Below, one piece after another: positions 25,947 to 34,337 of a stretch of DNA of 64,000 nucleotides (position 1 is the first letter of the stretch; the number at the start of each line of letters is the position of its first letter). The stretch is from Chryseobacterium sp. Leaf404 (lineage in GTDB: Bacteria > Bacteroidota > Bacteroidia > Flavobacteriales > Weeksellaceae). The translations under genes and the position numbers were made by a program. The stretch lies in contig NZ_LMQM01000010.1 of NCBI RefSeq assembly GCF_001424145.1, forward strand, positions 568,833 through 632,832, read 5' to 3'. The notes under the pieces are model-generated. The model saw only the letters and a program-made list of their open reading frames with translations, was not told the DNA's origin and ran no database searches.

Positions 25947-26056
25947 ATGATCCCGCTTCTTACCAATAATTTATAAATTTTCAAAAGATACCTTTCCAAT
26001 TTGATTTCGGTTTGAGATGTAAGTTCAAATTTTCAAAGAGTTAAATCAATAGCGTC

Positions 26057-26173
26057 GGGCTTTAGACCGATGTACAAATAATGAGCATAAATTAGGCTTT
26101 AGCCAAAACTTAAAATTAGATTTCGGCTAAAGCCAGACATATATATCATAAGACAAATGGGCTAAAGCCCATT
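26057..26173. repeat. Cluster of GGGCTTTAG / GGCTAAAGCC palindromes
   Basis: Four occurrences of one core: GGGCTTTAG at 26057, GGCTTTAGCC at 26095-26104, its exact inverse GGCTAAAGCC at 26125-26134 (a 10-bp stem with a 20-nt loop) and the palindrome AATGGGCT-AA-AGCCCATT at 26156-26173. Non-coding; the function is unknown. Confidence 0.75.
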
Positions 26174-26219
26174 CCTATTGAATTACAGACCTTCGTTACT
26201 AAAATAAGGTTTGAACTTA

Positions 26220-26475
26220 TTGCAATTGGTTTCCCGCAACCTGTTGGAGACTTCCTGCGATTGCATTTTGTTTCCCGCAATCTGTTTGAGACTTCCTGCG
26301 ATTGCATTTTGTTTCCCGCAATCTGTTTGAGACTTCCTGCGATTGCATTTTGTTTCCTGCAACTTGTTTGAGACTTGCCGCGATTGCAGTTTGTTTCCCG
26401 CAACTTGTTGGAGACTTCCTGCGACTGCAGTTGGTTTCCCGCAACATGTTTGAGACTTCCTGCGTTTGCAGTTTA
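26220..26475. repeat. Six 41-bp tandem repeats plus a partial seventh
   Basis: Units start at 26220, 26261, 26302, 26343, 26384 and 26425, each exactly 41 bp; a seventh breaks off after about 10 bases. Units 2 and 3 are identical and the others differ at 3-7 positions. Each has TTTCCCGCAA near its start and GAGACTTCCTGCGA at its end, and a 6-bp GCAATC/GATTGC pair can form in the best units. The period is not a multiple of three, and there are no spacers as in a CRISPR array. Confidence 0.95.
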
Positions 26476-26584
26476 TCTGAAGCAGGAATAAAAGCTTTTT
26501 AATTTAAAAATTTAAGAGCCAAATCTAAAGGCCGCGTAATTAAGTTATTTAAAAACATCTTAAAAAATTCGTGATCTTAGTTCA

Positions 26585-26621
26585 CAAAAAAACCTCACAG
26601 CTTTTGAAAACCTGTGAGGTT
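26585..26621 (-). terminator. Intrinsic terminator of the ArsC-like gene
   Basis: A perfect 10-bp stem (AACCTCACAG at 26591-26600 with CTGTGAGGTT at 26612-26621) is followed on the minus strand by a seven-T run. Confidence 0.85.
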
Positions 26622-26653
26622 TAATTATATTAAAAAATCTTTATTCAGATCAA

Positions 26654-27007
26654 TTAATCTGCTCTGAAATAATCTTTCACGCTTTGTACAGTTGCTTTTT
26701 CGCTTCCTACAAAAATTTCTTTATCTGTAAGGAAAACCGGACGTTTCAAAAAGGTATAATGATCCAGAAGTAATTCTTTATAATCATCTTCAGTCAAAGT
26801 TTTTAAATCTATTTCTCTGAGTTTGATCTGAGTAGATTTTTTGCTGAACAAAGCTTCGTAAGATTTTGTATGCTCGTACATCGCCTCGATTTCTTCCTTT
26901 GTGATGGGCTCTTTTTTGATTTCTCTAAGTTCCCATTCTTTAAGATTAAACTGTCCTATAATTTTTCTGCAAGTGTCACATGTATTAAGATAAAATACTT
27001 TTTTCAT
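26654..27007 (-). CDS. ArsC/Spx-family protein
   Basis: A 117-residue thioredoxin-fold protein. The N-terminal strand ends in YLNTCDTCRKI, with C10 and C13 forming a CxxC, and the family cis-Pro region is FLKRPVFL with a Lys-Arg-Pro triplet. It is called arsenate reductase-like from the family, but the CxxC and the lack of any ars gene nearby fit a YffB/Spx-type redox or regulatory protein equally well. A -7 box (27070-27063, minus strand) and a strong terminator make it a single-gene unit. Confidence 0.82.
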   Translation of the reverse strand: MKKVFYLNTCDTCRKIIGQFNLKEWELREIKKEPITKEEIEAMYEHTKSYEALFSKKSTQIKLREIDLKTLTEDDYKELLLDHYTFLKRPVFLTDKEIFVGSEKATVQSVKDYFRAD

Positions 27008-27062
27008 TGAGAGTTTTACATTTTCTAATGGTTAAATGAAAACCCCTTCAGTTTTCAATCTG

Positions 27063-27070
27063 CAAAAATA
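27063..27070 (-). promoter_or_regulatory. -7 promoter box of the ArsC-like gene
   Basis: TATTTTTG on the minus strand, with a predicted leader of about 52 nt. Confidence 0.45.
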
Positions 27071-27127
27071 GGTTTTAATATACGATTTTAAGAATTATTA
27101 AATACCTTTAGTAAAAATTTATGATAT

Positions 27128-27595
27128 ATGGATAATAAACCAGTGACTTTTCAGTTTATTTCTGAGCCATCAGACGTCAATTACGGAGGAAATGTACACG
27201 GAGGAAGCGTAATGAAGTGGATCGATCAGGCCGGATACGCCTGCGCAACAACTTGGAGCGGAAATTATTCTGTAACCGTCTACGTCGGCGGAATTCGTTT
27301 TTATGAACCTATCAAGATCGGTGAGATTATAAAGGTCGAGGCTCAGGTCATTTATACCGGTTCGTCAAGCATGCATATTTCAATCAATGTTTTTTCAAGG
27401 AATTTAAAGCAACCCACTTTTGATAAGAAAACACACTGCATTATTGTATTTGTGGCCGTTGACGAAAATGGAAAAAAGCTTCCGGTTCCAAGATGGATTC
27501 CAGAAACAGACGAGGAAAAGCAGCAGGAAAAATACGCAAAACGCCTGATGGAGCTGAGAACGCAGATTGAAGATGAGATGAAACCTTTTCTTTAA
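27128..27595 (+). CDS. Acyl-CoA thioesterase, YciA/BACH hotdog type
   Basis: A 155-residue hotdog-fold thioesterase. NYGGNVHGGSVMKWIDQAGYA is the acyl-CoA hydrolase signature, with the catalytic Asp in MKWIDQA, and PIKIGEIIKVEAQVIYTGSSS follows as in YciA and the mammalian brain acyl-CoA hydrolase. It probably hydrolyses medium- or long-chain acyl-CoA in the cytosol. It is the second thioesterase in the window and belongs to a different subfamily from the one at 15665. The next gene starts 5 bp after its stop. Confidence 0.9.
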   Translation: MDNKPVTFQFISEPSDVNYGGNVHGGSVMKWIDQAGYACATTWSGNYSVTVYVGGIRFYEPIKIGEIIKVEAQVIYTGSSSMHISINVFSRNLKQPTFDKKTHCIIVFVAVDENGKKLPVPRWIPETDEEKQQEKYAKRLMELRTQIEDEMKPFL

Positions 27596-27600
27596 ATAAT

Positions 27601-28470
27601 ATGAACCGCAAAGATTTTTTAGCATTATCATCATTAGGATTTCTTGGAATTTCATGTGGGATTTCCAAAACAAATCATGTGACAAAAGCTTTGGCTATTC
27701 AGTTATATACTGTTCGTCATTCGATTTCAAAAAATTTAGAAGAAACTTTTGAGCGACTTGCAAAACTGGGATTTAGTGAATTTGAAATTTATGGTTACAA
27801 CGAAACTTTCTTCGGAAAAACGGCGAAAGAATTTAATCAAATCTTAAAAAGTAATGGTTTAAAAGTGATCAGTTCGCACCACCGCACAGGAATGACAGAT
27901 AATGAAAACGGAACCTTGCTCAAGAATTGGGAAAAAACTTTAGAAGATCTGAATTTTATCGGAGCGAAATATGCCGTCTGCTCCTATCTTCCCGAAGCAG
28001 AAAGAAGTGTGGAATCTTACCGCAAACTCCCTGAAATATTAGAAAATGCAGGAAAAATTTCAAAACAAAATGGAATTCAACTCGCCTATCACAATCACGA
28101 TTTTGAGTTTCTGAAAATGGATGAAAAGCGAAATTTCTATGATTTCATTCTGGAAAACACATCTTCAGACCTTGTCAAAATGGAATTGGATTTATACTGG
28201 ATTTCAAAAGCCGGTCTCGATCCTTTGGTTTATTTTGAAAAGTATCCCAAACGTTTTCCATTATGGCATGTGAAAGACATGAAAGCCGAAACAAAAAACT
28301 TTGCAGAAGTCGGCAATGGAACGATTGATTTTATAAGGATTTTTAAGGCCAAAGAAAAAGCAGGCCTGGAACATTGGTTTGTAGAGCAGGATTCGAGTGA
28401 TAAAGATATTTTCGAGAGTATTGAGATGAGCAGGAATTACATTAAAAACAATCCATACTTCTTTAAATAA
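27601..28470 (+). CDS. Xylose-isomerase-like TIM-barrel sugar phosphate isomerase/epimerase, probable lipoprotein
   Basis: A 289-residue protein of the AP_endonuc_2 fold. It has an N-terminal segment (FLALSSLGFLGISCG) ending in a lipobox-like Cys, so it is probably a periplasmic lipoprotein. The barrel shows AIQLYTVRHSISKNLEETFE, ISSHHRTGM, LAYHNHDFEF with the metal-binding His, VKMELDLYWISKAG and WHVKDMK, then WFVEQDSSD. Such proteins act on sugars or inositols in this family; the exact substrate is not known. It is probably transcribed with the thioesterase. Confidence 0.87.
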   Translation: MNRKDFLALSSLGFLGISCGISKTNHVTKALAIQLYTVRHSISKNLEETFERLAKLGFSEFEIYGYNETFFGKTAKEFNQILKSNGLKVISSHHRTGMTDNENGTLLKNWEKTLEDLNFIGAKYAVCSYLPEAERSVESYRKLPEILENAGKISKQNGIQLAYHNHDFEFLKMDEKRNFYDFILENTSSDLVKMELDLYWISKAGLDPLVYFEKYPKRFPLWHVKDMKAETKNFAEVGNGTIDFIRIFKAKEKAGLEHWFVEQDSSDKDIFESIEMSRNYIKNNPYFFK

Positions 28471-28490
28471 TTTTCCGCCAGATTGATTAA

Positions 28491-28528
28491 AAACAAAACC
28501 CTTTCAGTTGCCTGAAAGGGTTTTCTAA
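28491..28528. terminator. Bidirectional intrinsic terminator between the isomerase gene and rny
   Basis: A perfect 13-bp stem, AAAACCCTTTCAG at 28495-28507 with CTGAAAGGGTTTT at 28512-28524, and a 4-base loop; T-rich sequence follows on both strands. Confidence 0.85.
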
Positions 28529-28545
28529 TATTATAAACTGAAAAA

Positions 28546-30117
28546 TTATCTTGCGATATTTACAGCTCTTGTTTCTCTGATTACCGTAACTCTTACCTGC
28601 CCAGGATACGTCAGTTCATTCTGAATTTTCTCTGAGATGTCATAAGAAAGCTGCGCAGACTGCTCGTCATTCACTCTTCCGCTTTCTACCATCACTCTCA
28701 GTTCTCTACCCGCCTGAATCGCGTAAGCTGAAGAAACACCTTCAAAACTTAAAGCTGCAGCTTCAAGATCTTTCAGTCTTTGGATATAAGATTCCAAAAC
28801 CTGACGTCTCGCTCCCGGTCTCGCTCCCGAAATTGCATCTGCAACCTGAATGATTGGAGATAACAATGAAGTCATTTCCACCTCGTCGTGGTGAGCTCCG
28901 ATGGCATTTACCACTTCAGGATTCTCTCCATATTTCTCGGCCCATTGCATTCCTAAAAGTGCGTGTGGAAGTTCAGATTCCTGTTCAGGAACTTTTCCGA
29001 TATCGTGAAGAAGACCGGCTCTTTTGGCCATTTTTACATTTAAGCCTAATTCCGCAGCCATTGTTGCAGCGATATTCGCTACTTCTCTTGAGTGCTGAAG
29101 AAGGTTTTGTCCGTAAGACGAGCGGTATTTCATTCTACCGACGATCTTCACCAACTCTGGGTGTAAACCATGGATTCCTAAATCAATAATGGTTCTTTTA
29201 CCAACTTCGATGATTTCTTCTTCGATCATCTTTTTGGTTTTTTCTACCACTTCCTCAATTCTTGCCGGGTGAATTCTACCGTCTGTTACCAGTCTGTGTA
29301 GGGATAATCTTGCGATTTCTCTTCTCACTGGGTCAAAACATGAAAGAAGGATTGCTTCCGGAGTATCATCAACGATGATTTCAACTCCCGTCATCGCTTC
29401 TAATGCACGGATATTTCTACCCTCTCTACCGATAATTCTACCTTTTACTTCGTCAGATTCAATATTGAAAACAGATACTGAATTTTCAATCGCCTGCTCC
29501 GTGCCGATTCTCTGAATGGTCTGGATAACGATTTTTCTTGCTTCACTTTTTGCATTCAGCTGAGCTTCTTCCATAATGCTCTGAACGTGCGCCTGAGCTC
29601 TGGTTTTTGCTTCTGCTTTTAAAGTTTCCACTAATTCTGCTTTGGCTTCGTCTGCTGTGTAATTAGAAATTTTCTCAAGCATCTCGATCTTTCTTGCAGT
29701 AGCAGCATCGAGTTCCTGCTGTTTTCTTTCGATGAATTCGTTCTTTTTGGCATAATCAGCGATCTGTCTGTCCAGATCTTTTTCCAATTTTCCGGCTTTA
29801 CTAAGCTCATCGTTCAGCTTGTTTTCTTTGTCTTTGGTGCGTTTTTCGGCATCCTGCATTTTCTTCTCACGAGCCTGAATATCTGCATCATGTTGGGATT
29901 TTAGCTCTAAAAACTTTTCTTTCGCCTGAAGATGTTTGTCTTTTTTAACAGATTCTGCCTGTAAAGTGGCTTTTTCAAGAAGATTATCTGCATTTTTTTT
30001 GGCATCATCGATGATGAATTTTGCTTTGGTATTAAGTGAGCTTTTGGAAAACATCATTCCAGCCACTGCACCCACTATCAAACAAATAACGCTTATAATT
30101 ATAGCGGTTGTTGTCAT
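28546..30117 (-). CDS. rny: Ribonuclease Y
   Basis: A membrane-anchored endoribonuclease that initiates mRNA decay. The 523-residue protein has an N-terminal transmembrane helix ([18 protein letters not shown]), a long charged coiled coil (~30-190), the KH domain ([21 protein letters not shown]) and the HD domain ([26 protein letters not shown]) with its metal-binding His-Asp. Length and order are those of the family. It lies downstream of zapA and the 6S RNA in the same direction. Confidence 0.97.
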   Translation of the reverse strand: MTTTAIIISVICLIVGAVAGMMFSKSSLNTKAKFIIDDAKKNADNLLEKATLQAESVKKDKHLQAKEKFLELKSQHDADIQAREKKMQDAEKRTKDKENKLNDELSKAGKLEKDLDRQIADYAKKNEFIERKQQELDAATARKIEMLEKISNYTADEAKAELVETLKAEAKTRAQAHVQSIMEEAQLNAKSEARKIVIQTIQRIGTEQAIENSVSVFNIESDEVKGRIIGREGRNIRALEAMTGVEIIVDDTPEAILLSCFDPVRREIARLSLHRLVTDGRIHPARIEEVVEKTKKMIEEEIIEVGKRTIIDLGIHGLHPELVKIVGRMKYRSSYGQNLLQHSREVANIAATMAAELGLNVKMAKRAGLLHDIGKVPEQESELPHALLGMQWAEKYGENPEVVNAIGAHHDEVEMTSLLSPIIQVADAISGARPGARRQVLESYIQRLKDLEAAALSFEGVSSAYAIQAGRELRVMVESGRVNDEQSAQLSYDISEKIQNELTYPGQVRVTVIRETRAVNIAR

Positions 30118-30150
30118 ATTTATATTGAGTTTAATTGTCTTTTGTTACAT

Positions 30151-30323
30151 AAAAAAAGCCCACAACAATTCAGAGATTTAGAGTAAACTCCATATCTTCA
30201 CGATTTGTTCTGATTTCTTCTCTCTGTAATCTGCGTAAAGCAGCACGCCATTGAAAAGACATTCGAACGTTAATTGTTTAGCGTTGAGTTTACCTTAATG
30301 TGTTAGAATTATTGTAGGCAGTC
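30151..30323 (-). ncRNA. ssrS: 6S RNA (RNA polymerase-binding regulator), flavobacterial type
   Basis: In the gap between zapA and rny, on their strand, the two ends fold into a long hairpin. The closing stem is 14 bp (GCCTACAATAATTC with GAATTGTTGTGGGC, two G-U pairs), an asymmetric bubble follows, and then an 8-bp stem (GTAAACTC/GAGTTTAC) leads to a large internal region. The 3' arm ends GGGC and a seven-T run, which also makes it its own terminator. A roughly 165-nt rod with a central bubble is the shape of 6S RNA, which imitates an open promoter and binds RNA polymerase in stationary phase. The zapA neighbourhood is the classic location in other phyla. Confidence 0.8.
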
Positions 30324-30340
30324 TGTTTGGGAAAAAAAAT

Positions 30341-30628
30341 CTATTTCCCTGTTTCTTCCAGCATGCGGTTGATGTGTACTAATCTTTCGCTTGCAGATTT
30401 TATATTTTTTTCGTTGGCAAGAGACACCATTTCTGCGTTGGTACCCAGTTTTAAGGCACACATGGCTAACGCATCCTGTTTATCTCTTACATCAAAATTC
30501 TGTTCAAAATCTTTAATCATGTTTTCAATCTGCTTCCCCACTTTACGCAGTGTTTCTTCTTCTGCTGCGGGTACGTTCAGCGGATATACTCTTCCGGCAA
30601 TGTTGATGGTTATTCTTCTTACATCCAT
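30341..30628 (-). CDS. zapA: Cell division protein ZapA
   Basis: A 95-residue protein that promotes FtsZ bundling at the division site. It starts MDVRRITINIAGRVYPLNV, the typical ZapA head, and continues with EEETLRKVGKQIENMIKDF and DKQDALAMCALKLG forming the dimer and coiled coil. The start at 30628 is chosen because the family head begins there and because its ATG shares a base with the stop of the upstream gene (TAATG), a sign of translational coupling. Confidence 0.92.
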   Translation of the reverse strand: MDVRRITINIAGRVYPLNVPAAEEETLRKVGKQIENMIKDFEQNFDVRDKQDALAMCALKLGTNAEMVSLANEKNIKSASERLVHINRMLEETGK

Positions 30629-30930
30629 TACAATCCACTGTTTTGAAGCTGTGCAATACAAAAGTCTACTTCTTTTACCAATCTGTTGATATGGTTTTTC
30701 ATGAGCCTGTTGTGTTCAGGATTACCTGATATTGCTGAATACAATTTTATATTTTTCTGTTCTTCTGCTAAGACCTGACCTTTTTTTCTCTCCTCATCAT
30801 ACTTCTTCTTCAGCTCGGTATGCTCTGCATTTAATTCTGAAAATCTCTCGGAAAGATTCTGATAACTTTTATGAAGATTCTGAATCTTTTTTTCCAGTTC
30901 CGAAAATTGATTTTCTAATTCTTGAAGCAT
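30628..30930 (-). CDS. Small coiled-coil protein coupled to zapA
   Basis: A 100-residue hydrophilic protein made almost wholly of heptad-like helices (LENQFSELEKKIQNLHKSY, LSERFSELNAEHTELKKKY) ending in a short helical tail. I recognise no named family; its place upstream of zapA, with the two frames overlapping by one base, suggests it works with ZapA in division, like a ZapB- or FtsB-type coiled coil. That is inference. The start at ATG 30930 is chosen over an in-frame TTG at 30984 because the promoter's -7 box lies inside the longer reading. Confidence 0.75.
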   Translation of the reverse strand: MLQELENQFSELEKKIQNLHKSYQNLSERFSELNAEHTELKKKYDEERKKGQVLAEEQKNIKLYSAISGNPEHNRLMKNHINRLVKEVDFCIAQLQNSGL

Positions 30931-30955
30931 TTCAGGTTGATATTCTAACTTATCA

Positions 30956-30985
30956 CAAAAATAGGAAAATAATGGTACGAACAAA
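30956..30985 (-). promoter_or_regulatory. Promoter of the coiled-coil/zapA unit
   Basis: On the minus strand TTTG (30985-30982), an 18-nt spacer and TATTTTTG (30963-30956), predicting transcription from about 30952 and a 22-nt leader. It decides the start codon at 30930. Confidence 0.75.
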
Positions 30986-31012
30986 AATAAAAACCATGAT
31001 ATTTAGGTTTAA

Positions 31013-31047
31013 AACAAAAAAAGGAGACACATTTCTGTATCTCCTTT
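31013..31047 (-). terminator. Intrinsic terminator of the ubiE-porT operon
   Basis: AAAGGAGA at 31020-31027 pairs with TCTCCTTT at 31040-31047; on the minus strand a T-rich run follows. Confidence 0.75.
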
Positions 31048-31064
31048 AATATCATATAATTAAA

Positions 31065-31847
31065 TTACTCAAATTTAAGAACAAACATTACCGCTCTTGT
31101 CTGAAGTGTAGATACTGCAGCAGACCAGTAAGGCGGTGTGGTAGCATTATCTGCAACCATTTCATTATTCATAAAGAAAGTACCTCTTACAGCAGGTGTA
31201 AGCTTGAATTTATTGAAATAAAACTGAACTCCGAATTCTGCAGACCATGCAAAGTTATGCGTTGTTGATCTGAAAACCTGCTGAAGGTTATCTTCTGTAG
31301 AATCTGAATTAGACTGAAGGTTAACAATATAGTTTACACCTGCAGCAATGTACGGTCTTGAATTGTACCAACGGTCACCGTGAAGCTCAAGCAAAACAGG
31401 AACGTCTACCAAAGTAGATTTGATCTGTCTGTGCGTATCTTTTTCCGCAAGACCCAATGGTGCAAAAGGAGCATTGGTTAATGTTCCGTTTTGATATTGA
31501 TCGTTTGACTGTGTATTGAAAACAACTTCTCTCTGACCAAACTGCAGGCCTGGTTCCATTCTCAGATCAAGGTTGTCATTAATTCTAAGTTTTCCGATAA
31601 GCCCTGCCCCAAAGCTGTAACTTGGTTTTGATGTAACAAGGTTTCTGTTCCCATCCATACCGTATCTGGGATTCAGATTAATATGATAATCCATCATATT
31701 ACCATTCAGGTAAAAACCCCAGCTGACCTTCTGCTGATCAAAACTCTCCAACTTATCCATCCTGTTACGGGTTCTGAATTGTGCATCTGCAAAAACTGCG
31801 ATATTTACTGAGGCAAAAACCAGTGCTTTTAATAAAAATTTATTCAT
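31065..31847 (-). CDS. porT: PorT-type outer membrane beta-barrel protein (type IX secretion)
   Basis: A 260-residue outer-membrane barrel: signal peptide (LLKALVFASVNIAVFADAQ), then alternating strands such as KVSWGFYLNGNMMDYHINL, SYSFGAGLIGKLRINDNLDL, TLVDVPVLLELHG and FAWSAEFGVQFYFNKFKLTP, ending in VMFVLKF with a terminal aromatic residue as needed for barrel assembly. PorT is a core part of the Bacteroidota type IX secretion and gliding machinery. The gene follows ubiE by 3 bp, a neighbourhood I know from other flavobacteria. The sorting-domain protein at 54815 is a likely cargo of this machinery. Confidence 0.82.
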   Translation of the reverse strand: MNKFLLKALVFASVNIAVFADAQFRTRNRMDKLESFDQQKVSWGFYLNGNMMDYHINLNPRYGMDGNRNLVTSKPSYSFGAGLIGKLRINDNLDLRMEPGLQFGQREVVFNTQSNDQYQNGTLTNAPFAPLGLAEKDTHRQIKSTLVDVPVLLELHGDRWYNSRPYIAAGVNYIVNLQSNSDSTEDNLQQVFRSTTHNFAWSAEFGVQFYFNKFKLTPAVRGTFFMNNEMVADNATTPPYWSAAVSTLQTRAVMFVLKFE

Positions 31848-31850
31848 AGG

Positions 31851-32582
31851 TTACTTTGTTGCTTTATAAATTGTGGCTATACCTAAACTTAGTTTTTTAT
31901 ATTCAACTTTTTTAAATCCTGTATTCAATAGAATCTGCTTCATCTTTTCGCCAAACGGAAAAGCATTCACAGAATCGGGAAGATACGTATAGGCTCTGTT
32001 GTCTTTAGAAACCAATCTGCCAATTGCGGGCAAAATGTTTTTGAAATAAAACATATAAAATGGCGCTAAAAAACCTTCTACCTTAGAAAATTCAAGAATA
32101 TAAATACTTTTATTTTCTTTTACTACTCTTCTCAGTTCAGAAAGCCCTTTTTCAAGGTTTTCAAAATTCCTTACTCCAAATGCAACTGATACTGCATCAA
32201 ACCTGTTATCCTCAAAAGGAAGGTTTTCAGCATCCCCTTTCTGCATAGAAATTTTGCCGTCTAATTTAAGTTTTTTTATTTTAATAACGCCAACATTTAA
32301 CATTTGTTGCGATAAATCTAAACCAACTACTTTTGCCTGAGTTCCTTTTTCAACAGCAATTGCCAAATCTCCGGTTCCTGTAGCTACGTCCAGAACTTCC
32401 TCAGGCGCATCTTTCTTCATCCAGCTTACCAGGGTGTTTCTCCACAGCACATCAATCTTCATAGATAAAACGTGATTGAGAAGATCATACTTCGGAGCGA
32501 TATTGTCAAACATATCCTCCACCTGGCTTTTTTTCGTTGCCTCAGAATTGTAAGGCGTCACATTATTGATATCTTTTGTCAA
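31851..32582 (-). CDS. ubiE: Demethylmenaquinone methyltransferase
   Basis: The C-methyltransferase completing menaquinone synthesis (MenG activity). The 243-residue protein shows MFDNIAPKYDLLNHVLSMKI, motif I EVLDVATGTGDLAIA, KGDAENLPFEDNRFDAVSVA and FGVRNFENLEKGLSELRRVV, the UbiE/COQ5 signatures. It starts with TTG and overlaps the stop of the upstream gene by 4 bases. It forms an operon with an unknown membrane-anchored protein before it and porT after it. Confidence 0.95.
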   Translation of the reverse strand: MTKDINNVTPYNSEATKKSQVEDMFDNIAPKYDLLNHVLSMKIDVLWRNTLVSWMKKDAPEEVLDVATGTGDLAIAVEKGTQAKVVGLDLSQQMLNVGVIKIKKLKLDGKISMQKGDAENLPFEDNRFDAVSVAFGVRNFENLEKGLSELRRVVKENKSIYILEFSKVEGFLAPFYMFYFKNILPAIGRLVSKDNRAYTYLPDSVNAFPFGEKMKQILLNTGFKKVEYKKLSLGIATIYKATK

Positions 32583-33148
32583 AACTTATAATATTCGTTA
32601 TAATAATTAAGATAATCCTGCTTTCTGAAAATCTTTGAGCGGGATTCTACTTTCTGAATGTTTTTGATCAGCCGGTCATATTCTTCGTCTACATTGTAAT
32701 AAAAATCTTCTGTATATAATTTATTAAAATGTTTTGCCCCGCCGTAATATGCTTTTCCGTCGATCATTGTCTTATCAAGTGCCAAAAGTAATGAATCTTT
32801 CTTTAGGTTGTACCCATAAAATTGCTCATTGATGTAATAATCCTGATGAGCCAGATTTATAAGCCCTCTCACTTTGTTTACTTCGAACGCAGAATCGTAG
32901 ATTAATTTCTTTTCCTGATCAAAAACTTTGATGCTGTTTTTACCCTTTGAAAGATCTACAGCAACAGTCTGTCCCGAAGATATAATTCCTTCAGCTCCGT
33001 TATTTATTTTAAAATAAAAAGTTTTGGGTGTAGGATTGTCTACTACGTAATAATTTTTCTTTGCAAGAAAGAAGAAATAAATCCCAAAGGCTCCCACAAA
33101 CGCCACCAATGCAATCAAAAGACCTTTTAAAGAAGGATTGTTTTTCAT
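32579..33148 (-). CDS. Membrane-anchored protein of unknown function
   Basis: A 189-residue protein with one N-terminal transmembrane helix (GLLIALVAFVGAFGIYFFFLA) and a periplasmic part with beta-rich sequence (FYFKINNGAEGIISSGQTVA) followed by a helical, Tyr- and Lys-rich region. I recognise no family. It is the first gene of the operon with ubiE and porT, overlapping ubiE by 4 bases, so its product is probably made in proportion with them. Its promoter lies 20 nt upstream. Confidence 0.75.
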   Translation of the reverse strand: MKNNPSLKGLLIALVAFVGAFGIYFFFLAKKNYYVVDNPTPKTFYFKINNGAEGIISSGQTVAVDLSKGKNSIKVFDQEKKLIYDSAFEVNKVRGLINLAHQDYYINEQFYGYNLKKDSLLLALDKTMIDGKAYYGGAKHFNKLYTEDFYYNVDEEYDRLIKNIQKVESRSKIFRKQDYLNYYNEYYKF

Positions 33149-33171
33149 AAGTATGTAAAGTAGAATTTTTG

Positions 33172-33179
33172 CAAATTTA
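33172..33179 (-). promoter_or_regulatory. -7 promoter box of the ubiE-porT operon
   Basis: TAAATTTG on the minus strand, with a predicted leader of about 20 nt. It lies back to back with the FabH-like gene's promoter. Confidence 0.6.
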
Positions 33180-33216
33180 ATAATAATTTTAATTCTTTCT
33201 TATTAATATTAATTAT

Positions 33217-33224
33217 TAACTTTG
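33217..33224 (+). promoter_or_regulatory. -7 promoter box of the FabH-like gene
   Basis: TAACTTTG with a predicted leader of about 21 nt before ATG 33249. Confidence 0.65.
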
Positions 33225-33248
33225 CCTCCTTAAAAAAATTGTATAAAA

Positions 33249-34316
33249 ATGCCTAATACGATCATCATTGGCTCCGGTTCTTATCTTCCAGACCGAATTA
33301 TAGGAAGAGATTTTTTCTTAAATTCTGAATTTTACACGGACGAAGGTGAAAAAATTGACAAACCTACAGAAGAAATTATTTCAAAATTTGTAGAAATTAC
33401 AGAAATTGAAAACAGAAGATATATCGGCGAAGACACTTCAAACTCAAAAATTGGTTACGAAGCTGCAAAAATAGCTCTAGAAGATGCTGGTGTTGATGGT
33501 GAAAATTTAGATTACATTATTTATGCAAGTAATTTCGGCGAAGTAGGTACCAACGGGGCAGCCAACTTTATGCCCAACATGGCGGGAAGAGTAAAAAATC
33601 ATTTAGGCATCAAAAACAGAAAATGTATTACGTATGATATGATTTTCGGTTGCCCGGGCTGGGTTGAAGCCATGATTTTAGCAGACCACCTTATCAAAGC
33701 CAGTGTAGCCAAAACGATTTTGGTAGTAGGTTCAGAAACTTTAAGCAGAGTAACGGATCCTTATGACAGAAATAAAATGATTTTTGCTGACGGTGCCGGG
33801 GCTGTAGTTGTAAAGGCTACTGAAGAAGAAAATGTGGGGATTATTTCTCACAATACCATCTGCGACAACGGTCCGGAGCTTGAATATTTGCGCAACGGCG
33901 CATCAATCAATCAGGGTTTTGACGATAAAAAACTGTACATCAGAATGATGGGCAGAAAAATATACGAATATGCTTTAAAAAATGTTCCATCTGCGATCAA
34001 AGAAACAATTGATGATGCAGGACTGTCTATTGAGGATATCGACAAAGTTTTAATTCATCAGGCTAATGCTAAAATGGATTATGCCATGATAGACAGGCTT
34101 CACAAGCTTTACGATGTGAAAGAGTATGATCACGCTATCTCTCCAATGACGATTCAGCAGTTTGGAAATTCATCTGTGGCCACCATTCCTACCATGTTTG
34201 ATTTAATAATAAAAGGTAAAATGGAAGGTCATTCGTTTAAAGATAAAGGTAACATTGTGATGACTTCGGTAGGTGCCGGCATGAACATCAATGCGATCGT
34301 TTACAGATTTCCTTAA
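33249..34316 (+). CDS. 3-oxoacyl-ACP synthase III family protein (FabH-like)
   Basis: A 355-residue thiolase-fold condensing enzyme. The catalytic Cys135 is in MIFGCPGWVEAMILA, and the His and Asn of the triad are in LIHQANAKMDY and FGNSSVATIPT. It differs from canonical FabH in having FGCPGW in place of AACSGF and in being longer by about 30 residues, so it may be a paralogue that primes a special acyl chain rather than the housekeeping initiation enzyme. It stands as a single gene with its own promoter and terminator. Confidence 0.88.
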   Translation: MPNTIIIGSGSYLPDRIIGRDFFLNSEFYTDEGEKIDKPTEEIISKFVEITEIENRRYIGEDTSNSKIGYEAAKIALEDAGVDGENLDYIIYASNFGEVGTNGAANFMPNMAGRVKNHLGIKNRKCITYDMIFGCPGWVEAMILADHLIKASVAKTILVVGSETLSRVTDPYDRNKMIFADGAGAVVVKATEEENVGIISHNTICDNGPELEYLRNGASINQGFDDKKLYIRMMGRKIYEYALKNVPSAIKETIDDAGLSIEDIDKVLIHQANAKMDYAMIDRLHKLYDVKEYDHAISPMTIQQFGNSSVATIPTMFDLIIKGKMEGHSFKDKGNIVMTSVGAGMNINAIVYRFP

Positions 34317-34337
34317 AATTTATTTTAATTAAAATAC

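Larger units (their letters stand above)
25797..26653. other. Repeat-filled gap of 857 bases without a gene
   Basis: In order this gap holds the gcvT terminator, a copy of the dispersed intergenic repeat (25860-25946), a cluster of GGCTTTAGCC hairpins (26057-26173), six 41-bp tandem repeats (26220-26465) and the terminator of the ArsC-like gene. The ORFs that can be drawn through the tandem repeats are artefacts of a 41-bp period. Confidence 0.75.

Noticed and set aside
26220..26475. CRISPR array
   Set aside because: Units are contiguous, with no unique spacers, and no cas gene is present in the window.
26146..26502. Three overlapping reading frames of 66-85 codons through the tandem repeats, with Arg/Asn/Cys-rich repeated peptides
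   Set aside because: The 41-bp period is not a multiple of three, so the repeats open several frames on both strands by chance; no start signal or signal peptide is present.
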